64,000 nt of DNA from positions 62,001-126,000 of the forward strand of contig NZ_JAPHAV010000008.1 in assembly GCF_026241335.1 (NCBI RefSeq), written 5' to 3'. The stretch's first letter is position 1. Each line of letters opens with the position of its first letter. A program made the translations under genes and the position numbers. Positions 33,711-42,850 of this stretch are shown here, piece by piece. Origin of the DNA: Ochrobactrum chromiisoli. GTDB taxonomy: Bacteria; Pseudomonadota; Alphaproteobacteria; Rhizobiales; Rhizobiaceae. Below the pieces are notes generated by a model. The model did not search any database. It had not been told where the DNA came from and saw only the letters and a list, made by a program, of their open reading frames with translations.

Positions 33711-35254
33711 TCGCAGGTCCACCGCCAGTTTGCAATTGTTGCAGTCACCGGCCAGCCATGCCCATGCGGTTCGATCTGGGTTTTTCCAATATCGAGACAT
33801 TTATTGGCCAGATAGACATGATCGAGATTGACCAGCCACGCCCATGAATTGTCGCCCTTCAGACCATAATAATCAGCAGCCTGCGACCAATAAGGCAGCG
33901 AAGCTTCAAGACTTTCTGCGCCCTGCGCTTTCTCAAAAAGCGCTTCAACCTGGCTGTTCGCATAATAGCTTGGGTTCATATATTCGACCCCGCGCAGCTT
34001 TTCAGCAAAGAGGCTATAAAGCTGGTAGGGTGAGTGACTGCCAAAGCCAAAAACCACAGGCTCGGAATGCATGACGCGTTCAATCGCGTCCCAGCTTCCA
34101 CCTTTTGGCGTCGCATCAATACCCAATGGGCGCAGTAATTCGGCTGATGTCTCAGCCAATGCCTGCCGGGTTGCATCACTGGCAGGGTAATTGATCGGGA
34201 AAGCGGCTCTTATGCCGTCTTTGGATCGAATGCCATCATCACCGGCAACCCAGCCCGCTTCATCGAGCAGCGCTTTTGCAGCATCCAGATTGAACTCGAC
34301 GGTATCCGCCTTACCTGCCCACGGCAATCCATCGGCAGGACCGAATGCTGGCGTTCCATGACCATGAAGCGCCACATCGACAATGAGCTTCCGATCCAGC
34401 CCCATATTGATCGCTTTGCGGACGACAGGATCGGAAGTCACTGCATTGCCCACTTTGCGACCATTCACGTCATGCGGCTTTACAAAAGGCAGGCTGAGCC
34501 CTCTGTTATCGACGGTCTGAACCGGTATAGCCTTAAATCCATTGGGAATGGTGTCGGCAAGCTGTGCAGGAACGGCAACCATATCAACCGCGCCAGCATT
34601 TGCAGCCGCAAGCCCCGGCGCTTCACCCGTGAAAAGGAACGTAATTTTCTCAAACGGTCCTCTGTCACCATAATAGGCGTCATTGCGCTCGACGATAAGC
34701 TGTTCACCTTCATTCCACGCGACCAGTTTATAAGGCCCGGAGCCGATCGGCTTGCGTGCATATTCCGTTCCATAGGTCGCAGCCGGAACAATGCCGAGTG
34801 TGTAAAACGCCTCAACAAAAGTGATCCATGGTTTATTGAGCGAAATACGAAGCGTGTTTTTATCAACGGCTTCCGCTTTTTCCATGACACTCAGATCAAT
34901 CGCATTGGCTGATGCTTTGGCGGTATTGAATGTGAATGCAACATCTTCCGCAGTGAGCGGCGATCCATCGGAAAAGCGCACATCGTCACGCAGCTTGATG
35001 ATCCAGACTTTACGGTCGTCGGAGAGTTTCCACTCGGTTGCAAGATCAGGGACAGTGCCAAGATCGACATCGCGCCGCAAAAGGGTCGATTGAAACAAGG
35101 GGTTTCCATAGCCACCCCAACCCGCCAGAGGATCAAATCCATTATCCGGCTCGCCGCCGATTGCCAGAACAAGGCTGTCTTTTGGCGCGGCACATGCCTG
35201 TGTCGCAGCACCCCATGTCACAATCGCTGCAATCGCAACCGACACCCAATTCAT
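33707..35254 (-). CDS. nikA: Periplasmic substrate-binding protein of the nickel-type importer (NikA-like)
   Basis: 515-residue SBP family 5 receptor with a signal peptide (MNWVSVAIAAIVTWGAATQA, cleavage after ACA). The mature part shows VLAIGGEPDNGFDPLAGWGG and the VRFSDGSPLTAEDVAFTFN segment seen in nickel and metallophore receptors. The C-terminus has two cysteines and a His-rich end (KCLDIGKTQIEPHGHGWPVT). SBP5 proteins of this group bind Ni as a free chelate or with a histidine or opine-type metallophore; which one cannot be decided from sequence. A near-perfect NikR operator lies 13 bp before the ATG, and the urease genes are upstream on the same strand. Both make nickel by far the likeliest cargo. 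Confidence 0.8.
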   Translation of the reverse strand: MNWVSVAIAAIVTWGAATQACAAPKDSLVLAIGGEPDNGFDPLAGWGGYGNPLFQSTLLRRDVDLGTVPDLATEWKLSDDRKVWIIKLRDDVRFSDGSPLTAEDVAFTFNTAKASANAIDLSVMEKAEAVDKNTLRISLNKPWITFVEAFYTLGIVPAATYGTEYARKPIGSGPYKLVAWNEGEQLIVERNDAYYGDRGPFEKITFLFTGEAPGLAAANAGAVDMVAVPAQLADTIPNGFKAIPVQTVDNRGLSLPFVKPHDVNGRKVGNAVTSDPVVRKAINMGLDRKLIVDVALHGHGTPAFGPADGLPWAGKADTVEFNLDAAKALLDEAGWVAGDDGIRSKDGIRAAFPINYPASDATRQALAETSAELLRPLGIDATPKGGSWDAIERVMHSEPVVFGFGSHSPYQLYSLFAEKLRGVEYMNPSYYANSQVEALFEKAQGAESLEASLPYWSQAADYYGLKGDNSWAWLVNLDHVYLANKCLDIGKTQIEPHGHGWPVTATIANWRWTCE

Positions 35255-35267
35255 CGCACTCTCCGAA

Positions 35268-35295
35268 GTATGATCTTTTTACAGAATCATCTTAC
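35268..35295 (-). promoter_or_regulatory. NikR operator before nikA
   Basis: GTATGA, exactly 16 bases, then TCTTAC. The operator of E. coli NikR is GTATGA-N16-TCATAC, so 11 of 12 specified bases and the exact spacing match. It starts 13 bp upstream of the nikA ATG, where bound NikR would block transcription or initiation. A nikR gene is present at 45160-45573. Confidence 0.8.
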
Positions 35296-35375
35296 TGAGG
35301 GTGTTTGGCGGGCGCAATATACTTATAGGTAAAGTTCAAACTTTTATTGATATTCAACTGCTAGGCAGGCCAAAC

Positions 35376-35403
35376 GAGCCCGTGAAATATCTTACACGGG
35401 CTC
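35376..35403 (-). terminator. Hairpin after amtB
   Basis: GAGCCCGTG and its perfect 9-bp complement CACGGGCTC enclose ten bases, about 30 bp after the amtB stop. The following T run on the minus strand is short (GTTTGG). It suggests that nikABCDE is transcribed separately from its own NikR-controlled promoter. Confidence 0.65.
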
Positions 35404-35434
35404 ACTTATGCTTTTCCGAATAAATAATGCCAGA

Positions 35435-36676
35435 TTACTTATCCATCTGTCTTTTCATGCCCCACAAGCTGAAAGCATTTTCGCCATAAAGCTCGTCATC
35501 CAAACCTTCACGCTGAATATCATCAGGCACCCGCAGATGACCAAAAGCATCCAGAATTTTTAGCAGGATCATCGTGATAATCCAGGCATAAGCAGCAACG
35601 ATAACAACCGCCAGAACCTGAATACCAAGCTGATAGGCACTTGCCGACACAGCGTTGATATGGGAGCTCGCGGTAACACCGATCAGGACCGCGCCGGTCA
35701 TGCCACCCACGCCGTGCGCACGCCAGACTTCCAATGTGTCATCAATTTTGAGCCATTTCTGCACATATTTGGCATTAAAGCAGACCGATGCGCCGATAGC
35801 ACCGATGAGAAGCGCTGTGATCGGCTCCACATAACCTGCAGCAGGTGTAATCGTTGCAAGACCCGTCACTGCGCCCACAAGAACACCGGAGAAGGACGGA
35901 CGACCGGATTCCTTCCATTCCCAGAACATCCAGACAAGCATAGCGATGGAGCCTGCAAGCATGGTGTTGGTGAAAGCATAAGCCGCGAGCGCATCGGCTG
36001 CATATGCGCCGCCGGCATTAAAGCCAAACCAGCCAAACCACAGAAGACCGGCACCGATGGCCACAAGTGGCAGGCTTGCAGGCCGCGATTCCGTTTCGCC
36101 GGGAGCGAGTTTGCGCTTTCCAAGATATTTGGCTGCGGCCAGTGCTGAAAAGCCCGCGGAGGCATGAATAACGATGCCGCCGGCGAAATCAACAACGCCA
36201 AGTTTCGCAAGGAACCCGCCGCCCCAAACCCAGTGGGCTGCTGGCAAATAAACTAGGATCGTCCAAAATGCGATAAAGAACAGATAAGCCCCGAACTTGA
36301 AGCGTCCGACAAAGGCCCCTGTCATCAGCGCAGGCGTAATGATCGCAAACATCATCTGATACGCAAACACCATAATGAAGGGAACGTTTGCTGCATAAGT
36401 TGGATTTGGCTCAATACCGACATGATACATGCCAAAATAGGTGGTGATATCACCAATGACGCCGCCTATGGACGGACCGAAAGCCAGACTGAACCCACCA
36501 AAAACCCAGATGAGGCCAACCACGCCCATACAAACAAAGTTCTGTATCATGATGGAAAGAACATCACGCTGGCGGACAAGTCCGCCATAAAACAAGGCCA
36601 GTGCGGGAGTCATCATGCACACCAGTGCGGTGCAGATTAGAATAAAGGCTGTATCGCCTGCGCTGATAGACTGCAT
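35435..36676 (-). CDS. amtB: Ammonium transporter AmtB
   Basis: 413-residue Amt/Rh channel with 11 predicted helices. The family signature FAGGIVIHASAGFSALAAA holds the first pore His, and the second pore His is in VWRAHGVGGMTGAVLIG. LALFYGGLVRQRDVLSIMIQ near the N-terminus is the conserved Amt entry. No cleavable signal peptide is visible, unlike E. coli AmtB. Normally amtB sits beside glnK; here it sits between a urea channel and the nickel importer. It is therefore likely to move the ammonium made by urease rather than to serve general nitrogen scavenging. ATG at 36676 with GAAGGA upstream. Confidence 0.92.
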   Translation of the reverse strand: MQSISAGDTAFILICTALVCMMTPALALFYGGLVRQRDVLSIMIQNFVCMGVVGLIWVFGGFSLAFGPSIGGVIGDITTYFGMYHVGIEPNPTYAANVPFIMVFAYQMMFAIITPALMTGAFVGRFKFGAYLFFIAFWTILVYLPAAHWVWGGGFLAKLGVVDFAGGIVIHASAGFSALAAAKYLGKRKLAPGETESRPASLPLVAIGAGLLWFGWFGFNAGGAYAADALAAYAFTNTMLAGSIAMLVWMFWEWKESGRPSFSGVLVGAVTGLATITPAAGYVEPITALLIGAIGASVCFNAKYVQKWLKIDDTLEVWRAHGVGGMTGAVLIGVTASSHINAVSASAYQLGIQVLAVVIVAAYAWIITMILLKILDAFGHLRVPDDIQREGLDDELYGENAFSLWGMKRQMDK

Positions 36677-36730
36677 GTTATTTTCCTTCAGATTTGGAAC
36701 TCTGAACTATTTGAATTTTAACAAGAAAAT

Positions 36731-37711
36731 CTAGTTATCTTTAACCAGATGCTGCGCCACCGGCTTATGTGGATGCGGTGCAAGTAGCTTCTTCGGCGCG
36801 ATAAACAGATACAGTGTGAGCACATAGGGCGCCGTGAAGGATGGCAGTCCCATCGGAGACATAATCACATCATAAGCGCCTTGAATGAAAACAGTAACGA
36901 TGGTTGCAAGCACTGCATAGGCAATCACCTTTCCATCCGTCTTCAGGAAAACAACGCCCACGGCAATGGCTGTCAGAACAGAACTGAAACCATAAAGCCC
37001 TTGAATGACGACCGCAGGATCAGCACGCATGCCAATGGCGGTTATCATCGCGATCAGCGATCCAAGCGCTGCTGCAATACCTGCCTGCCTCGACGCCACA
37101 AAAATGCCGAGCAGAATTAAAGCGCCGCTGACCTCGTTGCCAAGCAAAAAGACCTGCGCAATATTGCGGAAGAAAATTTGCACCAGCTCAATATTTGCGG
37201 GAATTGTAGCGGCCCCCTGCAAATAATCTGAGGCGAGTTTGGGACTGTCGCCAGTGACATCAAGCGCGCCAAAAGAATAAGCAGCCGCAACCATGAGCCA
37301 GCCCGTCAAAACAAATGGCCCTGTAGACCCCGGAATGCCCCAGCTTTTGGTAAGCGTTGCGCCGAATGCTGCTGTGATAACGGTGCTGAGCGCCGAGCCG
37401 ATGATGATATAAAACCAGAGTTGAGGCGTGGCCGCGATAAATGTCGGCAAAGCAACACCAACAAGAATGCCATTAAAACCAAACAGGCCCGAATGAATGG
37501 ATGGCTTATCGCAATCAAGCAATTGTGCGGTCAATGTAGCGACGATGAGACCAACGACTGCACCAATTGTGATTGCCCAGCCGCCCGTTGCATAGGATGC
37601 ATAAGCAATTGCAGCAACAAACAGCAATCCGGTAAAGGCATTCTCCATAAAGAACACCTGTCCCGCCCCACGCAGGCAGGCGATTGGAAAACTCACTTTC
37701 TTGTCTGCCAT
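36731..37711 (-). CDS. ureT: Urea transporter (UT/Yut family)
   Basis: 326-residue urea channel of the UT family. Its two homologous halves each contain a selectivity segment: LFGFNGILVGVALPTF (about residues 77-92) and LYGFSSVLTAIAVGVVFL in the second half. It starts with LRGAGQVFFMENAFTGLLFV, the conserved UT entry. Brucella ure2-type loci carry a urea channel at the same place after ureD. It would let urea equilibrate into the cytoplasm for urease. ATG at 37711 with AGAGGGG upstream. Confidence 0.9.
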   Translation of the reverse strand: MADKKVSFPIACLRGAGQVFFMENAFTGLLFVAAIAYASYATGGWAITIGAVVGLIVATLTAQLLDCDKPSIHSGLFGFNGILVGVALPTFIAATPQLWFYIIIGSALSTVITAAFGATLTKSWGIPGSTGPFVLTGWLMVAAAYSFGALDVTGDSPKLASDYLQGAATIPANIELVQIFFRNIAQVFLLGNEVSGALILLGIFVASRQAGIAAALGSLIAMITAIGMRADPAVVIQGLYGFSSVLTAIAVGVVFLKTDGKVIAYAVLATIVTVFIQGAYDVIMSPMGLPSFTAPYVLTLYLFIAPKKLLAPHPHKPVAQHLVKDN

Positions 37712-37752
37712 TTCGATAACCCCTCTTAGCCAGATCTCCGCTCTGTCTATTT

Positions 37753-37800
37753 GCCTTCACGCATTACCCACCACAAAATCGCTTCGCACTTTTTGAGCAC
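37753..37800. repeat. Degenerate half copy of repeat family A between ureD and ureT
   Basis: CTTCACGCATTACCCACCAC and CGCTTCGCACTTTTTGAGCA match, with changes, the right half of the family A element at 21031-21127. It sits inside the urease operon, where it could form an mRNA hairpin. Confidence 0.5.
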
Positions 37801-37807
37801 AAGTGCT

Positions 37808-38743
37808 TTAACGCCAAAGGAATTCCTCTGGTAACGTGCGACCGCGCGCCTCTTCCCGAACAATCTGCCAGAAATTGCGCACTTCAGCGCGCACGTCGTA
37901 GCTCTCCATGCCGACAGCGCGCAAAATGAGCCCCGCATTGTTGGGCAGCGCTGACACCCCGGATATTGCGCGTGGCGCGTCGGTACTGAAGTTCACCTGA
38001 ACACGCTCTTTGATCCGCGCAGCAACATCGGGCGGCGTTATGCAGATGATATTTGCAAACGCGTCGTAGCCACGCATGACCGCAGCAAAATCGATGGTCG
38101 GATTGCCCTTTTCAATCAGGACCTTATCTGTAAACAGGCACTTGCCGTCTGGCCGCTTTGCCGAGATCAGCATGGAAAGCAGATCGAAACCAAAACGCTC
38201 GCTTTCATGATGATGCTTGCGTCCCGTCATCATCATCTCGCCATAGATGAGCGTCGCACTCTCATCAATCACAATATCGGTCTGATTGATGAAGCGGGAA
38301 TTGCGATAGGGAATTGTAAAATCAGGGAGATATTCCAGATATGCCCCTGCTTCCACCGTCACGGTCTGATATTGTGAAGCATAATTGGCATCCATCTGAT
38401 GAACACGATTAGCGCCCTGTGATGTGACCTGAGCACATGCGCCTTCACCCACATGAATATCGATCTTGTAGCGATCCCCCTGAAGAATGCCGCCGCCAAT
38501 CGAAATGATTGAGCAGATCGGCAATTCCGGCATCGCCTCGTCCCAGTAAAGCGCCTGTTGCACCAGAAGCGGGGCCACACGATAAAGATCGTGCAGTACC
38601 GAGCGACCATTGCGTAAGGAGAAGCCCAAACGCAATTCGCCGATTTTGCCGGGTCCGGCAGCACGCATCTGTGCAGGCTGCGTATGATACCCGCTCAGTT
38701 CACGGGCTGCATCAAGTCGGCTTAGTCGCTCGTGTAAGCTCAT
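37808..38743 (-). CDS. ureD: Urease accessory protein UreD
   Basis: 311-residue chaperone that binds the urease apoprotein and, with UreF and UreG, guides nickel into the active site. Recognisable segments are GKIGELRLGFSLRNGRSVLH, then ICSIISIGGGILQGDRYKID (the GG-x-x-x-GD region), YLPDFTIPYRNSRF (the EYLPxPxIPF-like signature) and a C-terminal LILRAVGMESYDVRAEVRNF. The gene starts four bases after the ureG stop. UreD at the end of the operon (ureABCEFGD) is the Brucella ure2 arrangement, unlike ure1 where it comes first. Confidence 0.92.
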   Translation of the reverse strand: MSLHERLSRLDAARELSGYHTQPAQMRAAGPGKIGELRLGFSLRNGRSVLHDLYRVAPLLVQQALYWDEAMPELPICSIISIGGGILQGDRYKIDIHVGEGACAQVTSQGANRVHQMDANYASQYQTVTVEAGAYLEYLPDFTIPYRNSRFINQTDIVIDESATLIYGEMMMTGRKHHHESERFGFDLLSMLISAKRPDGKCLFTDKVLIEKGNPTIDFAAVMRGYDAFANIICITPPDVAARIKERVQVNFSTDAPRAISGVSALPNNAGLILRAVGMESYDVRAEVRNFWQIVREEARGRTLPEEFLWR

Positions 38744-38747
38744 GACA

Positions 38748-39404
38748 TTACCCAGCCGCCTGAGAGGCTTGAGACGCCTGAACCGGTTTCACGTCAAACA
38801 GAGCCATATCAAGGATCAGTTGCATCAGATCGTCAATGCCTTCACCGGTTTTGCAATTGGTGAAAACAAAAGGCTTCTTGCCGCGCATCAGTTTGGAATC
38901 GCGATCCATAACCTCAAGGCTTGCACCGACATAAGGCGCCAGATCCTTCTTGTTGATGACCAGAATATCCGACTGGCAGACGCCAGCGCCATTCTTGCGT
39001 GGAATTTTGTCTCCGGCCGCAACGTCAATCACATAGATGTAAAAATCAGCGAGTGCTGGGCTGAATGTCAGCGTGAGATTATCGCCGCCCGATTCAATCA
39101 GGATCACATCACTGTCGGGATATTTTTCCTCAAGCTCTTCAACCGCAGCGATATTCATCGACGGGTCTTCACGCACCGCCGTATGCGGGCACGCGCCGGT
39201 CTCAACGCCAACGATTTTTTCTTCAATCAGAATGCCATTGAGTGTGCGCCTGACCTGCTTGGCATCTTCAGTCGTAACAACGTCGTTGGTAATAATGAGC
39301 GGCTTGATACCCATCTCAATGAGCCGTGGGGTGATGGTTTCAATAACCGCCGTCTTGCCCGAACCGACAGGTCCACCAATACCAATACGCGTGATTTTTT
39401 TCAT
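38748..39404 (-). CDS. ureG: Urease accessory GTPase UreG
   Basis: 218-residue SIMIBI GTPase that supplies Ni(II) to urease on GTP hydrolysis. The P-loop is [15 protein letters not shown] (about residues 8-22). The metal-binding CPH motif is seen in [18 protein letters not shown], and [16 protein letters not shown] follows. The guanine-specificity motif is [14 protein letters not shown]. The C-terminus ends in a short Gln/Ala/Ser repeat. ATG at 39404. Confidence 0.95.
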   Translation of the reverse strand: MKKITRIGIGGPVGSGKTAVIETITPRLIEMGIKPLIITNDVVTTEDAKQVRRTLNGILIEEKIVGVETGACPHTAVREDPSMNIAAVEELEEKYPDSDVILIESGGDNLTLTFSPALADFYIYVIDVAAGDKIPRKNGAGVCQSDILVINKKDLAPYVGASLEVMDRDSKLMRGKKPFVFTNCKTGEGIDDLMQLILDMALFDVKPVQASQASQAAG

Positions 39405-39472
39405 GGTTCATTCCTGTTTGAATTTCCGAAAGCAAGTCTCACAAAATCGATTTCGACGGTGGGAGACATGCC

Positions 39473-40195
39473 TTAATTCATAAATAGCCGGACATGCGTT
39501 TTTGTGTGATGCGCAACCAGAACATCAAAGACGGGCGCGAAACTGGACATTTCATCAAGCGCCAGACCACACACATCAGCATAGTCGCTTTCAACACGGC
39601 TTTGCGAAGCAAATAATATGCGCTGCGTATCCAGATGATCGATCCGCATCAGTCGAACCGCAGCACTGAGAACCATCGACGCAACGCCGTATTGATGCAC
39701 AACAAATGCCTGTTTCTCATCCGCGCCCATATGCGCCAGCGCGAGCGCCTGACCAACTGGAAAACAACCCGGCGTTTCGCCTGATTTAATGTCTTTCAGC
39801 CAGCGCTCAAGCTGTGGGAAATCGCTGATCTTGAGAGAGAGTTCAGCGAATTTCTTTCCCATTCTCGCAAGCATCATCTGCTGTTCTTCGCCAACCCGGC
39901 GATTCCATATCTCATGATCCGCAGCAAGCACGCTGTCATAATCACCCGCCACAATGGCACGATGCGCATGAAGAAAAGCGATACCATCCATATGGGCAGC
40001 CTGACGCACAACGAGCTCGACGAACTGATGCAAGCTTGCCGAATTGGTTACGACCTCAGTCTGCAAAGCGGATTCAAGCCCATTTGAAAATGCGAATGCA
40101 CCAACCGGCAAGGTTGAATCTGAAAATTGCAGCAATCTCGCCAGAAGAACCATGTCCTGCCCGCAACGTGGTTCGCTTTTCTGTATGCCTGACAT
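39473..40195 (-). CDS. ureF: Urease accessory protein UreF
   Basis: 240-residue all-helical accessory protein, the gatekeeper that links UreG to UreD. The conserved N-terminal segment LLQFSDSTLPVGAFAFSNGL matches the family (LPxGxFxxSxGLE). SGETPGCFPVGQALALAHMG and VEVAVRL-like AAVRLMRIDH follow. The start lies three bases after the ureE stop. Confidence 0.92.
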   Translation of the reverse strand: MSGIQKSEPRCGQDMVLLARLLQFSDSTLPVGAFAFSNGLESALQTEVVTNSASLHQFVELVVRQAAHMDGIAFLHAHRAIVAGDYDSVLAADHEIWNRRVGEEQQMMLARMGKKFAELSLKISDFPQLERWLKDIKSGETPGCFPVGQALALAHMGADEKQAFVVHQYGVASMVLSAAVRLMRIDHLDTQRILFASQSRVESDYADVCGLALDEMSSFAPVFDVLVAHHTKTHVRLFMN

Positions 40196-40198
40196 TAC

Positions 40199-40876
40199 TT
40201 ACCTGTGGTGATGGTGCCCGTGGTGATGCTCATGCCCATGATCGTGATCATGGGTGTGCTCATGACTGTGTTCATGGGTGTGCGCTTCCGAACCATGATG
40301 ATGTTCATGAGAATGCTTATGCAAATCATGATGATGATGCGGGGTCGCATCGGCGCCGGCAAAGAGCATACGAACTTCCTTCGCATCGAGCTTTGCAGCA
40401 ATCTCCTCGCCAGGAGCGAAATAGGTCTTCACTCTTTCAAAAGCATGCGTGCGCATCACCGATGCCATCACCTTCTGATCAACAGACAGCGGTACATAGA
40501 CGGTTGAGCCTTTGATCACGGCTGGCCAATGCTGATTACCCAGCCCATGGCCGAGTTCAAAGCAAATGCGCAGGATGTCCTGCGGCGCGAGCTCTTCCAA
40601 ACCTTCAAGCTCAATAACCATCACCTCTTTGAGGGCAATACGTGCCACAACAATGAGTTTCGCGGCTTCATCATAATGCAGCACATCGCCATCATGCAGA
40701 TGCTCGGACCGCGGCAAAGAGATTGCAAGCTCAACGCCACCTTCACTCGCCTTGCGCAGACGGCTTTTCGGTGCTTCCCACTGCTCAAGGGCGAGATAGT
40801 CAACCTGCGCATGATGCGAACGCTCATGCCACACAGAATCCTTGATATTACCGAGTGTTTTCTCAACGAGAATCAT
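40199..40876 (-). CDS. ureE: Urease nickel metallochaperone UreE with a long His-rich tail
   Basis: 225 residues. The N-terminal substrate-protein-like domain is followed by the metal-binding domain, with ELGHGLGNQHWPAVIKGSTV carrying the conserved interfacial His. After residue 170 the chain becomes a tail with about 26 His in the last 50 residues (PHHHHDLHKHSHEHHH, further TH/EH/DH pairs, ending GHHHHR). Such tails store or buffer several Ni ions per dimer; E. coli-type UreE proteins vary widely here. The DNA beneath is a run of CAT/CAC codons. The gene is separated from ureC by 125 bp containing a hairpin. Confidence 0.93.
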   Translation of the reverse strand: MILVEKTLGNIKDSVWHERSHHAQVDYLALEQWEAPKSRLRKASEGGVELAISLPRSEHLHDGDVLHYDEAAKLIVVARIALKEVMVIELEGLEELAPQDILRICFELGHGLGNQHWPAVIKGSTVYVPLSVDQKVMASVMRTHAFERVKTYFAPGEEIAAKLDAKEVRMLFAGADATPHHHHDLHKHSHEHHHGSEAHTHEHSHEHTHDHDHGHEHHHGHHHHR

Positions 40877-40964
40877 AATTCCTCCGGAAGCAGGCGCTTC
40901 ATATCGGCAGTCGAAAATGCGGCAAGACCAGCACTATTCGGTGTTTGCATCCAAAATCAAAACA

Positions 40965-40988
40965 GGAGGGAACGTTTTCGCTCCCTCC
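40965..40988 (-). terminator. Intercistronic hairpin between ureC and ureE
   Basis: GGAGGGA, ten bases, TCCCTCC: perfect 7-bp arms, 13 bp after the ureC stop, without a clear T run. More likely a partial terminator or mRNA-processing element that sets the ratio of structural to accessory proteins than a full stop. Confidence 0.45.
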
Positions 40989-41001
40989 CGAGAGCGTCTT
41001 A

Positions 41002-42714
41002 TCAACTGAAGAAGTAAAGCTGCGTCAAAGGAACATTGGTTGCAGGCTCAACAGTCGCATGTTTGCCATCAACGGTAACAGCAAATGTTTCCGGGTTAAC
41101 TTCAATGGTCGGCAAAGCATTGTTACGAACCATCGAGCCCTTGCTGATAGCGCGGGTGCCGTAGACAGGGATGACCTGTGACTTCAGTTCATAACGATTG
41201 ACGATACCGGCATCGAAACCAGCCAGCGAGGTAAATGTCGCGCGGGTTTTCGGCAAAGCCGATCCAAATGAGCCATACATCGGACGATAGATGACTGGCT
41301 GTGGCGTTGGAAGCGATGCGTTCGGATCCCCCATCAGCGCCCATGAGATCATGCCGCCTTTGATAACCATTTTGGGCTTCGCGCCGAAAAAGGCGGGTTC
41401 CCAAAGCACCAAGTCTGCCATTTTGCCAATTTCAATCGAGCCGACAACATGAGAGACGCCCTGTGCAATCGCCGGATTGATTGTCACCTTGGAAACAAAA
41501 CGCAAGACGCGCTGATTGTCATTGCCCGACTTGTCGCCTTCATAGGCACCAAAGCGGGTTTTCATCAGATGTGCAGTTTGAATGGTCCGCATCCAGTTTT
41601 CACCGACGCGGCCCATGGCCTGACTGTCACTGGAGAGAATGGAAATCGCGCCAATATCGTGCAGAACGTTTTCAGCAGCGATGGTTTCCGGGCGGACACG
41701 GCTTTCAGCAAAGGCCACGTCGGTTGGAATTTTCGGGCTCAGATTGTGGCAGATCATCGTCATGTCAAACAATTCGGCCTGCGAATTGATGCCATAAGGA
41801 AGCGTCGGATTGGTCGAGCTCGGAATAACGTTTGACTGACCTGCAACACGAATAATGTCAGGCGCATGTCCGCCGCCCGCACCTTCGGTGTGATAGGTGT
41901 GAATGGTGCGGCCTTCGAAAGCGGCAATGGTATTTTCAACAAAACCGGCTTCGTTGAGCGTATCCGTGTGAATACAGACCTGAATGTCATATTCATCGGC
42001 AACGGTCAGCGATGTGCGGATAGCCTCTGGGGTACTGCCCCAGTCTTCATGGATTTTAAGCCCCATGGCACCGGCGCGAATCTGCTCTTCGATCGACAAT
42101 GCCGATGATGAATTGCCCTTACCAAGCACACCGGCATTGACCGGCCATGAATCAAAGGAGCGCAACATCATTTCGATGTTCCACGTTCCCGGCGTGATGG
42201 TCGTACCGTTGGTGCCATCTGTCGGGCCAATGCCGCCACCAAACAGCGTGGTCACGCCATTGCTGAGCGCGGCTTCAGCCTGCTGGGGCGAAATGAAATG
42301 AACGTGCGCATCGATACCGCCAGCGGTCAGGATCAGATGTTCGCCTGAAATGGCATCCGTTCCCGGCCCAAGCGGCAGCGTGACACCCGACATGGTGGAG
42401 GGGTTGCCAGCTTTACCGATCCCGTAGATCAGGCCGTCCTTAATGCCGACATCCGCCTTGATAACACCCTGAATAGGGTCAACGATGGTCACGTTGGTAA
42501 TGACCAGATCGGGCGCACCGGCTGCGCTCGTCAATTCATTGTCATACCCCATGCCATCGCGCAGCGTTTTACCGCCGCCATACACAGCTTCTTCGCCATA
42601 AACACGAAGGTCTTTTTCAATCTCAATATAAAGGTCCGTATCGCCGAGGCGAATCTTGTCGCCGGTCGTCGGACCGTAAAGATCCGAATATTGCTGCCTT
42701 GAAATCTTAGCCAT
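41002..42714 (-). CDS. ureC: Urease alpha subunit UreC
   Basis: 570-residue catalytic subunit that hydrolyses urea to ammonia and carbamate. All metal and catalytic residues are visible: HVH at 137-139, the carbamylated Lys at about 220 in [10 protein letters not shown], His 249 in [10 protein letters not shown], His 275 in [15 protein letters not shown], the flap Cys-His at 322-323 in MICHNLSP, and Asp 363 in [15 protein letters not shown]. The length is standard for separate-subunit bacterial ureases. Active as far as sequence shows. Confidence 0.97.
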   Translation of the reverse strand: MAKISRQQYSDLYGPTTGDKIRLGDTDLYIEIEKDLRVYGEEAVYGGGKTLRDGMGYDNELTSAAGAPDLVITNVTIVDPIQGVIKADVGIKDGLIYGIGKAGNPSTMSGVTLPLGPGTDAISGEHLILTAGGIDAHVHFISPQQAEAALSNGVTTLFGGGIGPTDGTNGTTITPGTWNIEMMLRSFDSWPVNAGVLGKGNSSSALSIEEQIRAGAMGLKIHEDWGSTPEAIRTSLTVADEYDIQVCIHTDTLNEAGFVENTIAAFEGRTIHTYHTEGAGGGHAPDIIRVAGQSNVIPSSTNPTLPYGINSQAELFDMTMICHNLSPKIPTDVAFAESRVRPETIAAENVLHDIGAISILSSDSQAMGRVGENWMRTIQTAHLMKTRFGAYEGDKSGNDNQRVLRFVSKVTINPAIAQGVSHVVGSIEIGKMADLVLWEPAFFGAKPKMVIKGGMISWALMGDPNASLPTPQPVIYRPMYGSFGSALPKTRATFTSLAGFDAGIVNRYELKSQVIPVYGTRAISKGSMVRNNALPTIEVNPETFAVTVDGKHATVEPATNVPLTQLYFFS

Positions 42715-42739
42715 CTCAGTATCCTGTTCGCTGAAATTC

Positions 42740-42839
42740 TAGAGCGCATCCCGAAAAGTGTGAATCGGCTTTCAGATAAGATGCACGTCAAACAAACGAT
42801 TGGAGCGTCGAACTGATTAATCAGATCAAAATTCGCTCA
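42740..42839. repeat. Dispersed palindromic repeat, family B, copy 2, inside the urease operon
   Basis: Begins AGAGCGCATCCCGAAAAGTG and ends near ATTCGCTC, with an inner CTGATTAATCAG palindrome. It lies between ureB and ureC, so it is transcribed within the operon and would fold in the mRNA between two structural genes. Confidence 0.75.
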
Positions 42840-42850
42840 CAGACGGGCAA

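Noticed and set aside
40199-40345. CAT/CAC-rich tract considered as a microsatellite or CRISPR-like repeat
   Set aside because: It is in frame with ureE and encodes its His tail; there are no spacers or regular repeat unit.
40205-40515. Plus-strand Met-rich frame opposite the ureE tail
   Set aside because: It is the complement of the CAT/CAC histidine codons, not a gene.
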